A program made the position numbers and the translations under genes. Of a stretch of 64,000 bases of DNA, positions 33,563-40,803 are shown piece after piece. The notes beneath the pieces are model-generated. The model saw nothing but the letters and a program-made list of their open reading frames with translations. It was not told where the DNA came from and ran no database searches. This DNA comes from Saccharothrix ecbatanensis (GTDB lineage Bacteria; Actinomycetota; Actinomycetes; Mycobacteriales; Pseudonocardiaceae): assembly GCF_014205015.1 (NCBI RefSeq), contig NZ_JACHMO010000001.1:682001-746000 (forward strand). Reading direction: 5' to 3'. How positions within the stretch are numbered: position 1 is the stretch's first letter; every line of letters begins with the position of its first letter.

Positions 33563-35169
33563 CCGCTGTCGACATCCCGACCACCGCGCACATCCCGCCC
33601 ACCGCGCACGCACCGGCCCGAGCCATGGCCGCCCTGGTCGGCGAACTCACCGCCATGCGCGAAGCCGCCGCGGCAGGTCCCTCACCGGAGGCGACCCAAG
33701 CGCAACACGCGCGCGGCAAGCTGACCGCCCGTGAGCGGATCGACCTGCTCTTCGACCCCGGTTCCTTCCGCGAGGTCGACCAGTTCCGCAAGCACCGGGC
33801 GACCGGCTTCGGCCTGGAGGACCGCACCCCGGCCACCGACGGCGTCGTCACCGGCTGGGGCACCGTGGACGGCCGGACGGTCTTCGTCTACGCCCACGAC
33901 TTCCGGATCTTCGGCGGCTCGCTCGGCGAGGCGCACGCCGCGAAGATCCACAAGGTGATGGACCTGGCGGAGCAGGCCGGCGCGCCGATCGTCAGCCTCA
34001 GCGACGGCGCGGGCGCGCGGATCCAGGAAGGCGTCTGCGCCCTGGCCGGCTACGGCGGCATCTTCCGCCGCAACGCCCGCGCCTCGGGTGTCATCCCGCA
34101 GATCAGCGTCATCCTCGGCCCGTGCGCGGGCGGCGCGACCTACTCGCCCGCGTTGACCGACTTCGTGTTCATGGTCCGCGACATCTCCCAGATGTACATC
34201 ACCGGCCCGGACGTGGTGCAGGCCGTCACCGGCGAGGAGATCACCCACGAGGCCCTCGGCGGCGCGGACGTGCACACCGGGATCTCCGGTGCGGCGACCT
34301 TCGTGTTCGACACCGAGGCGGAATGCTTCGAAGAGGTCCGCCACCTGCTCTCGCTGCTCCCCTCCAACAATCGTGAACTGCCGCCAGTGGTCCAGACCGG
34401 TGACGACCCGGAACGGCGCAACGACGTCCTGCTCGACCTCGTTCCCGCCGATCCCACCCGCGCTTACGACATGCGCGAGGTCATCGGCGAGGTCGTCGAC
34501 GACGGTGATTTCCTCGAAGTGCACGCGAACTGGGCCTCGAACGTGGTCTGCGCGCTCGCCAGGCTCGACGGGAATGTGGTCGGAATCGTGGCCAACCAGC
34601 CCGCGGTGCTGGCCGGGGTGCTCGACATCCACGCGTCCGAGAAAGCCGCGCGATTCGTCCAGACGTGCGACGCGTTCAGCATCCCATTGATCACCCTGGT
34701 GGACGTGCCGGGATTTCTGCCCGGCCGCGGTCAGGAACACGACGGGATCATCCGGCACGGCGCGAAGCTCCTCTACGCCTATTGTTGCGCAACTGTTCCG
34801 CGAGTGCAGATGATCCTGCGCAAGGCTTACGGCGGCGCGTACATCGTCATGGACTCACGTTCGATCGGCGCCGATATCTCCCTTGCGTGGCCCACCAATG
34901 AAATCGCGGTCATGGGCGCCGAGGGCGCGGCGAATGTGGTGTTCCGCCGGGAGATCGCGGCGTCGGACGACCCCGCCGCCCTGCGCGCGCAGCGGATCAA
35001 GGAGTACCGGCAGGAGTTGATGCACCCGTACTACGCGGCCGAGCGCGGGCTGGTGGACGACGTGATCGATCCAGCTCACACCAGGGGCGCCCTGATTTCC
35101 GCGCTGGCCATGCTGCGGTCCAAGCGCGTCGACCTCCCGGCGCGCAAACACGGCAATCCCCCCGTGTGA
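33559..35169 (+). CDS. Acyl-CoA carboxylase carboxyltransferase (beta) subunit
   Basis: A 536-residue carboxyltransferase of the PccB/AccD family. It has the KLTARERIDLLFDPGSF opening, the oxyanion loops GPCAGGATYSPALTDF and GGAYIVMDSR, and the biotin-binding region of both crotonase-like halves. It transfers CO2 from biotin to acetyl- or propionyl-CoA to give malonyl- or methylmalonyl-CoA. The biotinylated alpha subunit is not in the window and must come from elsewhere. GTG overlaps CLF-D by 4 bp and follows GGGAGGA. Its place at the end of the PKS operon argues for extender-unit supply. The first 30 residues are a non-conserved extension. Confidence 0.93.
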   Translation: MTAVDIPTTAHIPPTAHAPARAMAALVGELTAMREAAAAGPSPEATQAQHARGKLTARERIDLLFDPGSFREVDQFRKHRATGFGLEDRTPATDGVVTGWGTVDGRTVFVYAHDFRIFGGSLGEAHAAKIHKVMDLAEQAGAPIVSLSDGAGARIQEGVCALAGYGGIFRRNARASGVIPQISVILGPCAGGATYSPALTDFVFMVRDISQMYITGPDVVQAVTGEEITHEALGGADVHTGISGAATFVFDTEAECFEEVRHLLSLLPSNNRELPPVVQTGDDPERRNDVLLDLVPADPTRAYDMREVIGEVVDDGDFLEVHANWASNVVCALARLDGNVVGIVANQPAVLAGVLDIHASEKAARFVQTCDAFSIPLITLVDVPGFLPGRGQEHDGIIRHGAKLLYAYCCATVPRVQMILRKAYGGAYIVMDSRSIGADISLAWPTNEIAVMGAEGAANVVFRREIAASDDPAALRAQRIKEYRQELMHPYYAAERGLVDDVIDPAHTRGALISALAMLRSKRVDLPARKHGNPPV

Positions 35170-35366
35170 TGGATCACGTGAAAGTGGACGTGAGGTTGCT
35201 CCGCGGAGCGCCCACCGACGACGAGTTGGCCGCGTTGGTCGCGGCGCTGGCAGCCGTCCGACGCGCACCCGCACCGAAGCCCGGTGTGCGTGTTCCCGCA
35301 CCTTGGACGGTTGCGGGTCGTTACGCTCCGCCCAGGTCATGGGCCGCGCGCGCTTGGTCACCGTGA
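35166..35366 (+). CDS. Acyl-CoA carboxylase epsilon subunit
   Basis: A 66-residue protein of the AccE/PccE type: VRLLRGAPTDDELAALVAAL followed by a Pro-rich stretch and a W-x-x-x-x-R end (PWTVAGRY, RSWAARAW). Epsilon subunits bind and stabilise the beta-subunit hexamer in actinobacteria. GTG 35166 overlaps the beta-subunit stop by 4 bp; ATG 35169 is almost as good. It is the last gene of the rightward operon. Confidence 0.8.
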   Translation: MMDHVKVDVRLLRGAPTDDELAALVAALAAVRRAPAPKPGVRVPAPWTVAGRYAPPRSWAARAWSP

Positions 35367-35577
35367 CGACCGGGACGGCTCCGGACGTGGTGCGATCGGA
35401 TTCCGTTCGTAAATCGCGGAAAAAGAGGATATCTCACAAAATCGTCCGGCGAAGGGTGGGATAGGCGAAGCGCCAGGTCCGCATTGAACCCAGTAATCGT
35501 CGGCTTGCCCTTCCCGATCTCGTGCGCTTGACTGTCGAGAGGGTTCGGTCGTCGTCTCTGGGGGATAGGACCAACCG

Positions 35578-36780
35578 ATGAATAATGCTGACATCCGTGG
35601 GCCATTGCTGGTTCGGCCATCGCTGGTGAAGCGCATGCGGGCCGCCCACGTCGACATCCTCGAAGACCTGTCCGACGGCATACTCGAAGGCAATGGGCCG
35701 CTGACGTCCGCCGGCCCGGCCAGCAGGCGGCTGTGGGTCTCCAGCGCCCGCACGGTCATGGAGGCGGGGCTGGACGTCTGGTCGGGCGCCGCCACGCTGC
35801 CGGACCAGGACTGGAACATCCACGTCGAACTCGCCCAGGACGCCGTCGCCAACGGCTTGCCCCTCGGGCACGTCCTGCGCGGTATAGAGATCGGGTACAC
35901 GGCCCTGGTGACGGGGTACTGGCGGGTGGCCGAGCCGGGTGACCACACCGAACTGGTCGCCTACACGGCGTGGAACGGGAAACTGGCCGACAGCTGCCTG
36001 CAATCGCTGCGCGACGGGTACTTCCTGTCGGTGAAGTCCGACGGGAGGGTCGAGGTCGCCCGGCAGGCGTTCCTCGAATCCCTGCTCGCGGGCACTCCCC
36101 GCACGGACCTCGCGGTGAACGCGGGACTGGCGCTCTGCCCCGCGTACCTCGTCATGGCGGTTCCGTCGCGAACCGTGGCCACCGACGCCTTCCCCCGCGA
36201 CGTGCTCGTCAACCAGACCGAACGCGGGTCCGTCGCCCTGTTCCCGACCGTCGACGCCCCGGACATGTGGGCGCGGACGGAGGTGCAGGCGCGGCGTTGC
36301 GCCCAGCTCGGCGGTGTCTCGTCCATGATCGTCCTGACCCGGGCGACCGAGCCGAAGAACATCCCGGCCGCGGTCGTCGACGCCGAACGCGCGTCGGCCC
36401 TCGCCTCGGCCCTCCAGCTGTCGGGCGTCGTGCGGCCCGAAACGCTCCGGATGGAGCAGGTCCTCGCCGAGGACGGGCTGCTGCGGCAGGACGTCAGCCA
36501 GGTGATCGAGCCGATCATCGACCAGTGCGACCTGATCACCACGCTGCACCAGCTCTACCAGACGGATCTCGACCGCAGCCGCACCGCCACGAGGTTGGGC
36601 ATCCACCGCCGCACGCTGTCCTACCGGTTGCAGAAGATCGCGACCGTCACCGGCGTGGACCCGCTCAGCAGCCGGGGGATCAAGGCGTTCCAACTCGCCC
36701 TCGCCGCGCACCAGCTCGACGGCGAGCACCCCGTGCCGGAGTCCTTGCCCGAGGAGCTGCCGGGCGAGCGCGCGAGCTGA
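35578..36780 (+). CDS. PucR/CdaR-type transcriptional regulator
   Basis: A 400-residue regulator. The N-terminal half is helical (about residues 1-170), the middle resembles the GGDEF-like domain of PucR proteins, and the C-terminus carries the HTH_30 fold: TLHQLYQTDLDRSRTATRLG then IHRRTLSYRLQKI. It binds DNA as an activator in most studied cases. It follows the biosynthetic operon after a 211-bp, relatively AT-rich gap (35367-35577) that must hold its promoter; a TTGACT at 35528 has no clear -10. ATG has GGGGGA 12 bases upstream. A likely cluster-border regulator. Confidence 0.82.
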   Translation: MNNADIRGPLLVRPSLVKRMRAAHVDILEDLSDGILEGNGPLTSAGPASRRLWVSSARTVMEAGLDVWSGAATLPDQDWNIHVELAQDAVANGLPLGHVLRGIEIGYTALVTGYWRVAEPGDHTELVAYTAWNGKLADSCLQSLRDGYFLSVKSDGRVEVARQAFLESLLAGTPRTDLAVNAGLALCPAYLVMAVPSRTVATDAFPRDVLVNQTERGSVALFPTVDAPDMWARTEVQARRCAQLGGVSSMIVLTRATEPKNIPAAVVDAERASALASALQLSGVVRPETLRMEQVLAEDGLLRQDVSQVIEPIIDQCDLITTLHQLYQTDLDRSRTATRLGIHRRTLSYRLQKIATVTGVDPLSSRGIKAFQLALAAHQLDGEHPVPESLPEELPGERAS

Positions 36781-36794
36781 CTCGTGTCCTTTGT

Positions 36795-36844
36795 GGACTC
36801 GCGGGTCCACCGCCGCCGAGCGGACGGTGGTGACCCGCGAGTCC
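36795..36844. terminator. Strong bidirectional hairpin between convergent genes
   Basis: GGACTCGCGGGTC (36795-36807) pairs perfectly with GACCCGCGAGTCC (36832-36844). Inside, CCACCG and CGGTGG can form a second stem. It lies between the PucR-type gene and the convergent dehydrogenase gene and would stop both transcripts. No T tract. Confidence 0.75.
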
Positions 36845-36851
36845 AGTCGGC

Positions 36852-37628
36852 TCACGAGGCCTTGAGCATGCCGCCGTCGATGACGTAGTCGGCGCCGGTG
36901 ATCCAGGACGCCTCGTCCGACACCAGGAACGCGACCAGGTTGGCGATGTCGTCGGGTGTCCCGGTGCGGCCGATCGGGATGCCGCCGATCGACTCGACCA
37001 GCGTGGCGCGGGCGTCGTCCCGGCTGCCGCCGGTGGCCGCGGCGATGTCGGCGATCACCCCGGCCACCGCCGGGGTCTCGGTCATGCCGGGGGAGACCCG
37101 GTTGACCCGCACGCCCTTGGCCGCCACCTCCTCGGCCAACCCCTTGCTGTAGGTGGAAAGCGCGCCCTTGGCCGCCGAGTAGTGCAGCAGCGCGCCGACC
37201 GGGACGTGTGCCGACGAGGACGAGATGTGGACGACCACCCCGGAGCCGCGCTCGACCATCGCGGGCACGAGCGCGCGGTCGAGTCGGACCGCGCCGAGCA
37301 GGTTCGTCTCCAGGATGTCCTGCCAGGTCTTGTCGTCGATGTCGGAGTAGCCGCCCGGTCGGGCCGCGCCGCCGCCCGCGTTGTTCACCAGGATGTCCAC
37401 CCCGCCGAGTCGGCGGGTGGCCTCATCCGCCAGTCGCCGAACGGAGTCCGGGTCGGTGACATCCGCGGTCGTGAAGAGCACGCCGGGTGGCAGGTCGGTG
37501 GCGTTCGCGGACCGGGCGGTGGTCAGCACGGTCGCGCCCGCCTCGGACAGCTTGCGCACGATCGCCGCGCCGATGCCCCGCGTGCCGCCCGTGACCACCG
37601 CACGTCGTCCGGCTAAGTTATTTACCAT
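36852..37628 (-). CDS. Short-chain dehydrogenase/reductase
   Basis: A 258-residue SDR. The cofactor motif is VTGGTRGIGAAIV near residue 10, NNAG is present, the catalytic Ser is in ISSSSAH and Tyr/Lys in HYSAAKGAL, and the end reads TGADYVIDGGM. Substrate unknown. ATG 37628 is chosen because a candidate promoter (TTGACC, 17 bp, GATTCT) ends 7 bp before it, implying a leaderless message; no ribosome site is visible. It is divergent from a TetR gene with a palindrome exactly in the promoter, so it is probably repressed by that TetR. Confidence 0.87.
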   Translation of the reverse strand: MVNNLAGRRAVVTGGTRGIGAAIVRKLSEAGATVLTTARSANATDLPPGVLFTTADVTDPDSVRRLADEATRRLGGVDILVNNAGGGAARPGGYSDIDDKTWQDILETNLLGAVRLDRALVPAMVERGSGVVVHISSSSAHVPVGALLHYSAAKGALSTYSKGLAEEVAAKGVRVNRVSPGMTETPAVAGVIADIAAATGGSRDDARATLVESIGGIPIGRTGTPDDIANLVAFLVSDEASWITGADYVIDGGMLKAS

Positions 37629-37630
37629 GT

Positions 37631-37654
37631 GGTACAGAATCCAAGTTCTGTACC
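37631..37654. promoter_or_regulatory. Inverted-repeat operator over the SDR promoter
   Basis: GGTACAGAA (37631-37639) and TTCTGTACC (37646-37654) form a perfect 9-bp inverted repeat with a 6-bp spacer. It ends 2 bp from the dehydrogenase start codon and covers the likely -10. The adjacent TetR regulator is the obvious ligand. Confidence 0.75.
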
Positions 37655-37671
37655 GCTTGGTCAAGAATTTT

Positions 37672-37685
37672 GTGACCGCGGTCAC
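37672..37685. promoter_or_regulatory. Second palindrome in the SDR/TetR divergon
   Basis: GTGACCGCGGTCAC is a perfect 14-bp palindrome 18 bp from the operator above and 55 bp before the TetR start. It differs in sequence from the first repeat, so it may bind another protein or be incidental. AGTAC-C-GTACT at 37701-37711 is a further small repeat. Confidence 0.4.
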
Positions 37686-37740
37686 CGGGAAGGGCGGCGG
37701 AGTACCGTACTGATGAGTGCAGAAGTGAGGTGACCGTGCG

Positions 37741-38328
37741 ATGGCCGGTGGACGTCCCCGCGAGTTCGACGCCGACGAGGCCCTGGACCGCGCCTTGCGC
37801 GTGTTCTGGCAGCGCGGTTACGAGGGTGCGGCGCTGTCGGACCTGACGGCCGCGATGGGCATCAACCGTCCGAGCCTGTACGCGGCCTTCGGCAACAAGG
37901 AATCGTTGTTCCGCAAGGCGATCGAGCGTTACACGGACCAACAGGCCACCCACATGCGGGACGCCCTCCTCCAGCCGACCGCCCGGGGCGTGGCCGAGCA
38001 CATGCTGCGCGGCGCCGCCGACATGGCGACCCGGCCCGACTGCCCGCAGGGCTGCCTGGGCCTCCAGGGCGGACTGGCCATGGGCGAGGACTCCGAGTCG
38101 GCCCGTCAGCAGCTCGCCGACTGGCGCCGGACCGGGGAGATCGGCCTGCGGGAGCGCTTCGAGCGGGCCAAGGCCGAGGGCGACCTGCCCGAGGACGTGG
38201 ACGCGGGCGACCTGGCCAAGTTCGTGGCCGTGGTGTCGCAGGGCATCTCCGTGCAGGCCGCCGACGGCGTGGGCCGCGAACAACTGCACCGAATGGCGGA
38301 GATGGCCCTCCGCGCCTGGCCTTCCTGA
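37741..38328 (+). CDS. TetR-family repressor
   Basis: A 195-residue TetR regulator. The N-terminal helix-turn-helix is visible as ALSDLTAAMGINRPSLYAAF, followed by GNKESLFRKAIERY. The ligand domain has PDCPQGCLGLQGG, a motif seen in TetR proteins that control SDR or aldo-keto reductase genes in response to electrophiles. ATG follows GTGAGGTG. It is divergent from the dehydrogenase gene and the palindrome between them is the likely operator. Confidence 0.9.
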   Translation: MAGGRPREFDADEALDRALRVFWQRGYEGAALSDLTAAMGINRPSLYAAFGNKESLFRKAIERYTDQQATHMRDALLQPTARGVAEHMLRGAADMATRPDCPQGCLGLQGGLAMGEDSESARQQLADWRRTGEIGLRERFERAKAEGDLPEDVDAGDLAKFVAVVSQGISVQAADGVGREQLHRMAEMALRAWPS

Positions 38329-38334
38329 CGCGCG

Positions 38335-38898
38335 TCAGACGTCGAGGACCTGCTTGGCCAGCTCACGGGCCGATTCGGCGTGCTTGGCGCCGGGGCGGGT
38401 CGCGCCGATCGCCAGGACGCCTTCGATCAACAGCTGGAGCTGGTCGGTGGCCCGGCCGGGGTCGGGGTGGCCGAGTCGTCGGACTTCGTGGTCGAGGAGT
38501 TGGCGGATCCGCTCGCGGTACTCGCGGGTGACGGCGTGCGCGGGGTGGGCGCTGTCGGCCAGGGCCAGGTCCGCCGCGAGGTAGCGGCAGCCCCGGAAGT
38601 CCGGTGTGGACACCACCGCGCCGAGCCGGTCGAAGACGGCGAGCAGTCGTTCGCGCGGGTCGTCGCCGGCGGCGGCGAAGACCGCCCGGTAGTCGGCTTC
38701 GTCCTCGGCCGCGCTGCGCCGCAGGACTTCGGCGATCAGGCCGTCCTTGCCGCCGAAGTGCTCGTAGAGCGAACGCCGCGCCACGTTCGCCGCCTTCAGC
38801 AACGCGTCCACGCCGATCGTCGCCCCGTGCGTGTAGCTCAGCCGCTGTGCCGCGTGGACCAGGCGTTCACGAGGGCCGGGTTCTGCTCGGGAGCTCAC
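38335..38898 (-). CDS. TetR-family repressor
   Basis: A 187-residue TetR regulator: TIGVDALLKAANVARRSLYE is the helix-turn-helix, followed by HFGGKDGLIAEVLRR. The ligand domain begins near DPRERLLAVFDRLGAVV and has the DFRGCRYLAAD motif of a common TetR subgroup. GTG 38898 gives the standard length; upstream codons are divergon sequence. It faces the SnoaL-like gene across a 96-bp region packed with palindromes. It is convergent with and 6 bp from the preceding TetR gene. Confidence 0.9.
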   Translation of the reverse strand: MSSRAEPGPRERLVHAAQRLSYTHGATIGVDALLKAANVARRSLYEHFGGKDGLIAEVLRRSAAEDEADYRAVFAAAGDDPRERLLAVFDRLGAVVSTPDFRGCRYLAADLALADSAHPAHAVTREYRERIRQLLDHEVRRLGHPDPGRATDQLQLLIEGVLAIGATRPGAKHAESARELAKQVLDV

Positions 38899-38936
38899 GT
38901 GAGCGAGGTTCGCACACCTTGACGAGTAGATCAACC

Positions 38937-38971
38937 GGTCTATATGGTCGAGTAGACCAGTCGTTCTACTC
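38937..38971. promoter_or_regulatory. Overlapping palindromic operators
   Basis: GAGTAGA (38950-38956) and TCTACTC (38965-38971) form an inverted repeat with an 8-bp spacer. GGTCTA (38937-38942) and TAGACC (38953-38958) form a second one that overlaps it. A third GAGTAGA copy is at 38924-38930. The set lies between the divergent TetR and SnoaL-like genes and probably binds the TetR protein at both promoters. Confidence 0.7.
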
Positions 38972-38994
38972 ACCGCGAAAAAGGGAGCACCCCT

Positions 38995-39387
38995 GTGTCC
39001 GACATGGAGACCGCCGAGATCATGCGGCAGTTCAACCGGGCGTTCGTCGAGCACGACCCGGCCCTGCTGGCCGATCTGGTCGGCGCGGACTGCGTCATGG
39101 AGTCCATCCAGCCGGCCCCGGACGGCGCGCGCTACGAAGGCCGTGACGCCTGTCTGACGTTCTGGCAGGCACTGGCCGCCGATCGCACTACCAGGTTCGA
39201 GCCGGAGGACGTGACCGTGTCAGGTGACCGCGCGACCATCCGCTGGCGCTACCGGTTCGGTGACGGCGAGTCGGACTCCGTCCGCGGTGTGAACCTGATG
39301 CGCGTGGCCGACGGGGTCATCGTGGAGGCACTGGGGTACAGCAAGACCCCGGGCGACGCGACGCCGCTGGAGGAAGTGGTCGGCTGA
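38995..39387 (+). CDS. SnoaL-like/NTF2-fold protein
   Basis: A 130-residue NTF2-superfamily protein: FNRAFVEHDPALLADLVGAD, a GRDACLTFWQALAADRTTRF helix and closing beta strands (TIRWRYRFGDGE, VNLMRVADG). Members are small cyclases, isomerases, hydrolases or stand-alone folds; no specific activity can be assigned. GTG 38995 follows AAGGGAG at 8 bases. Expression is likely controlled by the divergent TetR gene. Confidence 0.82.
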   Translation: MSDMETAEIMRQFNRAFVEHDPALLADLVGADCVMESIQPAPDGARYEGRDACLTFWQALAADRTTRFEPEDVTVSGDRATIRWRYRFGDGESDSVRGVNLMRVADGVIVEALGYSKTPGDATPLEEVVG

Positions 39388-39388
39388 A

Positions 39389-39404
39389 CCCCGCGCCGCG
39401 CGGG
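39389..39404. terminator. Compact GC hairpin between convergent genes
   Basis: CCCGCGC and GCGCGGG flank a single C between the SnoaL-like stop and the convergent AAA+ gene stop. The real stem would be about 5 bp with a 5-base loop. Tentative. Confidence 0.3.
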
Positions 39405-39409
39405 ACCGC

Positions 39410-40705
39410 TCAGCGGCGGCGCTTCTTCAGGTACGCCGCGAGTTCGTCGTACGCGCCCGCTTCGTTGCCGTACATCGCGTAGTTGCGGGCGGTTTCCATC
39501 CACTCGCCGATGCTCGGCCGCACGGACTTCGCCGCTTCCTGGAGGTGGCGCTGGGTGATCGGCTGCACCCGGCCGGACGCCATGGACGCCTCCATCGCCG
39601 TCTCCGTCGCCTGCTCGCAGATCAACGCCAGGTCCGCGCCGGACATCCCGTCCGTCCCCTTGGCGATCTTCCCCAGGTCCAGGCGCTCGGTCGGACGGCC
39701 GCGCAGGTGCAGCCGCAGGATCGCCTCCCGGGCCTCGACGTCCGGCGGCAGCACCAGCACGGTCCGGTCGAACCGGCCGGGACGCAGCAACGCCGAGTCG
39801 ATGTCCCACGGGTGGTTGCTCGCGGCCAGGACGAACAGGCCCTCGTTGTCGGTGCTCGCGCCGTCCAGCTCGGAAAGCATCTGGTTCACCACACCGCGCA
39901 TGGACGACCCGCCGCCGCGCAGCTGCGACCGCTTCTGGCCCAGCGCGTCCATCTCGTCGAAGAACAGCAGGCAGGGCCGGTTGCGGCGGGCGGTGTCGAA
40001 GATGCTGCGCAGGTTCCGCTCGCTGCTGCCGATCCACATGTCCAGGACGTCGCTGAGGCCGATCTCGTAGAAGCTCGCGCCCAGCTCACCCGCCAGCGCG
40101 CGGGCGATGAACGTCTTGCCGCAACCGGGAGGGCCCCACAGCAGCAGCCCGCCGCGCAGGGACTTGCCGAACTCCATGCGCAGCTCAGGGTTGCGCAACG
40201 GCGTCAGGAACGACATGTCCAGCCGCCGCTTCACGTCCGCGAGGCCGCCGACGTCCGCCAGCGTGAGCCCGGCCTGCCCGAGCGTGCCGATGGCGGGTTC
40301 CGCGACGGGCTCGCTCTCGGACCACTGCTGGAGGATCTCGTCGGCGGTGTCCGGGATGGCGGTCGCCGCCGTGTTCGGCGCCACCGAAGCGGGTGACGGC
40401 GCGACCGGCTTGGGTGCGGCGGGCTTCGGGTCGTGGGGTGGGTCCGCGGGGTCGAGCGCGTCCGCGAGCCGGCCGTAGGAGGTCGCCCTGGCCTCGTCAC
40501 CGAGGGTCCGCGCCGCGGCGGCGGCGGTGCGCAGCGCCTCGACGTGGTCCGGCACGGCGGCGAGCACGGTGGTGGCGTTGGCCAGCGCCTCGTCCGGGCG
40601 GCCCGCGTCCAGCAGCAGCCGGGCGACGTGGGCCCGCACCGGGTGGTTGGCGGGGTCCGCGGTCAGCGCGCCGAGCAGTGCCTCGATCACCGGGTCATGC
40701 GTCAC
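39410..40705 (-). CDS. AAA+ ATPase with N-terminal TPR-like region
   Basis: A 431-residue protein. Residues 1-90 are a TPR-like helical array, 91-130 a Pro/Ala linker, then an AAA+ module: Walker [10 protein letters not shown], Walker [12 protein letters not shown], sensor 1 LAASN, arginine finger in [11 protein letters not shown], and a lid helix [14 protein letters not shown]. The fold is of the FtsH/Cdc48/VPS4 meiotic clade, which threads or remodels proteins. No protease or membrane anchor is attached. It diverges from a TPR membrane protein gene, a gene pair that recurs in actinobacteria, so the two probably work together. Confidence 0.88.
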   Translation of the reverse strand: MTHDPVIEALLGALTADPANHPVRAHVARLLLDAGRPDEALANATTVLAAVPDHVEALRTAAAAARTLGDEARATSYGRLADALDPADPPHDPKPAAPKPVAPSPASVAPNTAATAIPDTADEILQQWSESEPVAEPAIGTLGQAGLTLADVGGLADVKRRLDMSFLTPLRNPELRMEFGKSLRGGLLLWGPPGCGKTFIARALAGELGASFYEIGLSDVLDMWIGSSERNLRSIFDTARRNRPCLLFFDEMDALGQKRSQLRGGGSSMRGVVNQMLSELDGASTDNEGLFVLAASNHPWDIDSALLRPGRFDRTVLVLPPDVEAREAILRLHLRGRPTERLDLGKIAKGTDGMSGADLALICEQATETAMEASMASGRVQPITQRHLQEAAKSVRPSIGEWMETARNYAMYGNEAGAYDELAAYLKKRRR

Positions 40706-40739
40706 GCGCGGAACGGTACCCGATCGTATTCGTTCTACT

Positions 40740-40769
40740 TTGACCAGCGACTTCCCGTGTCTCTACGGT
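40740..40769 (+). promoter_or_regulatory. Candidate housekeeping promoter of the TPR gene
   Basis: TTGACC (40740-40745) and TACGGT (40764-40769) are separated by 18 bp and lie 35 bp before the TPR gene start. Good match for an actinobacterial sigma-70-type promoter. Confidence 0.5.
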
Positions 40770-40803
40770 ATGCCGGACGAGTACGGCGTAGCCGGGGTGG
40801 GGG

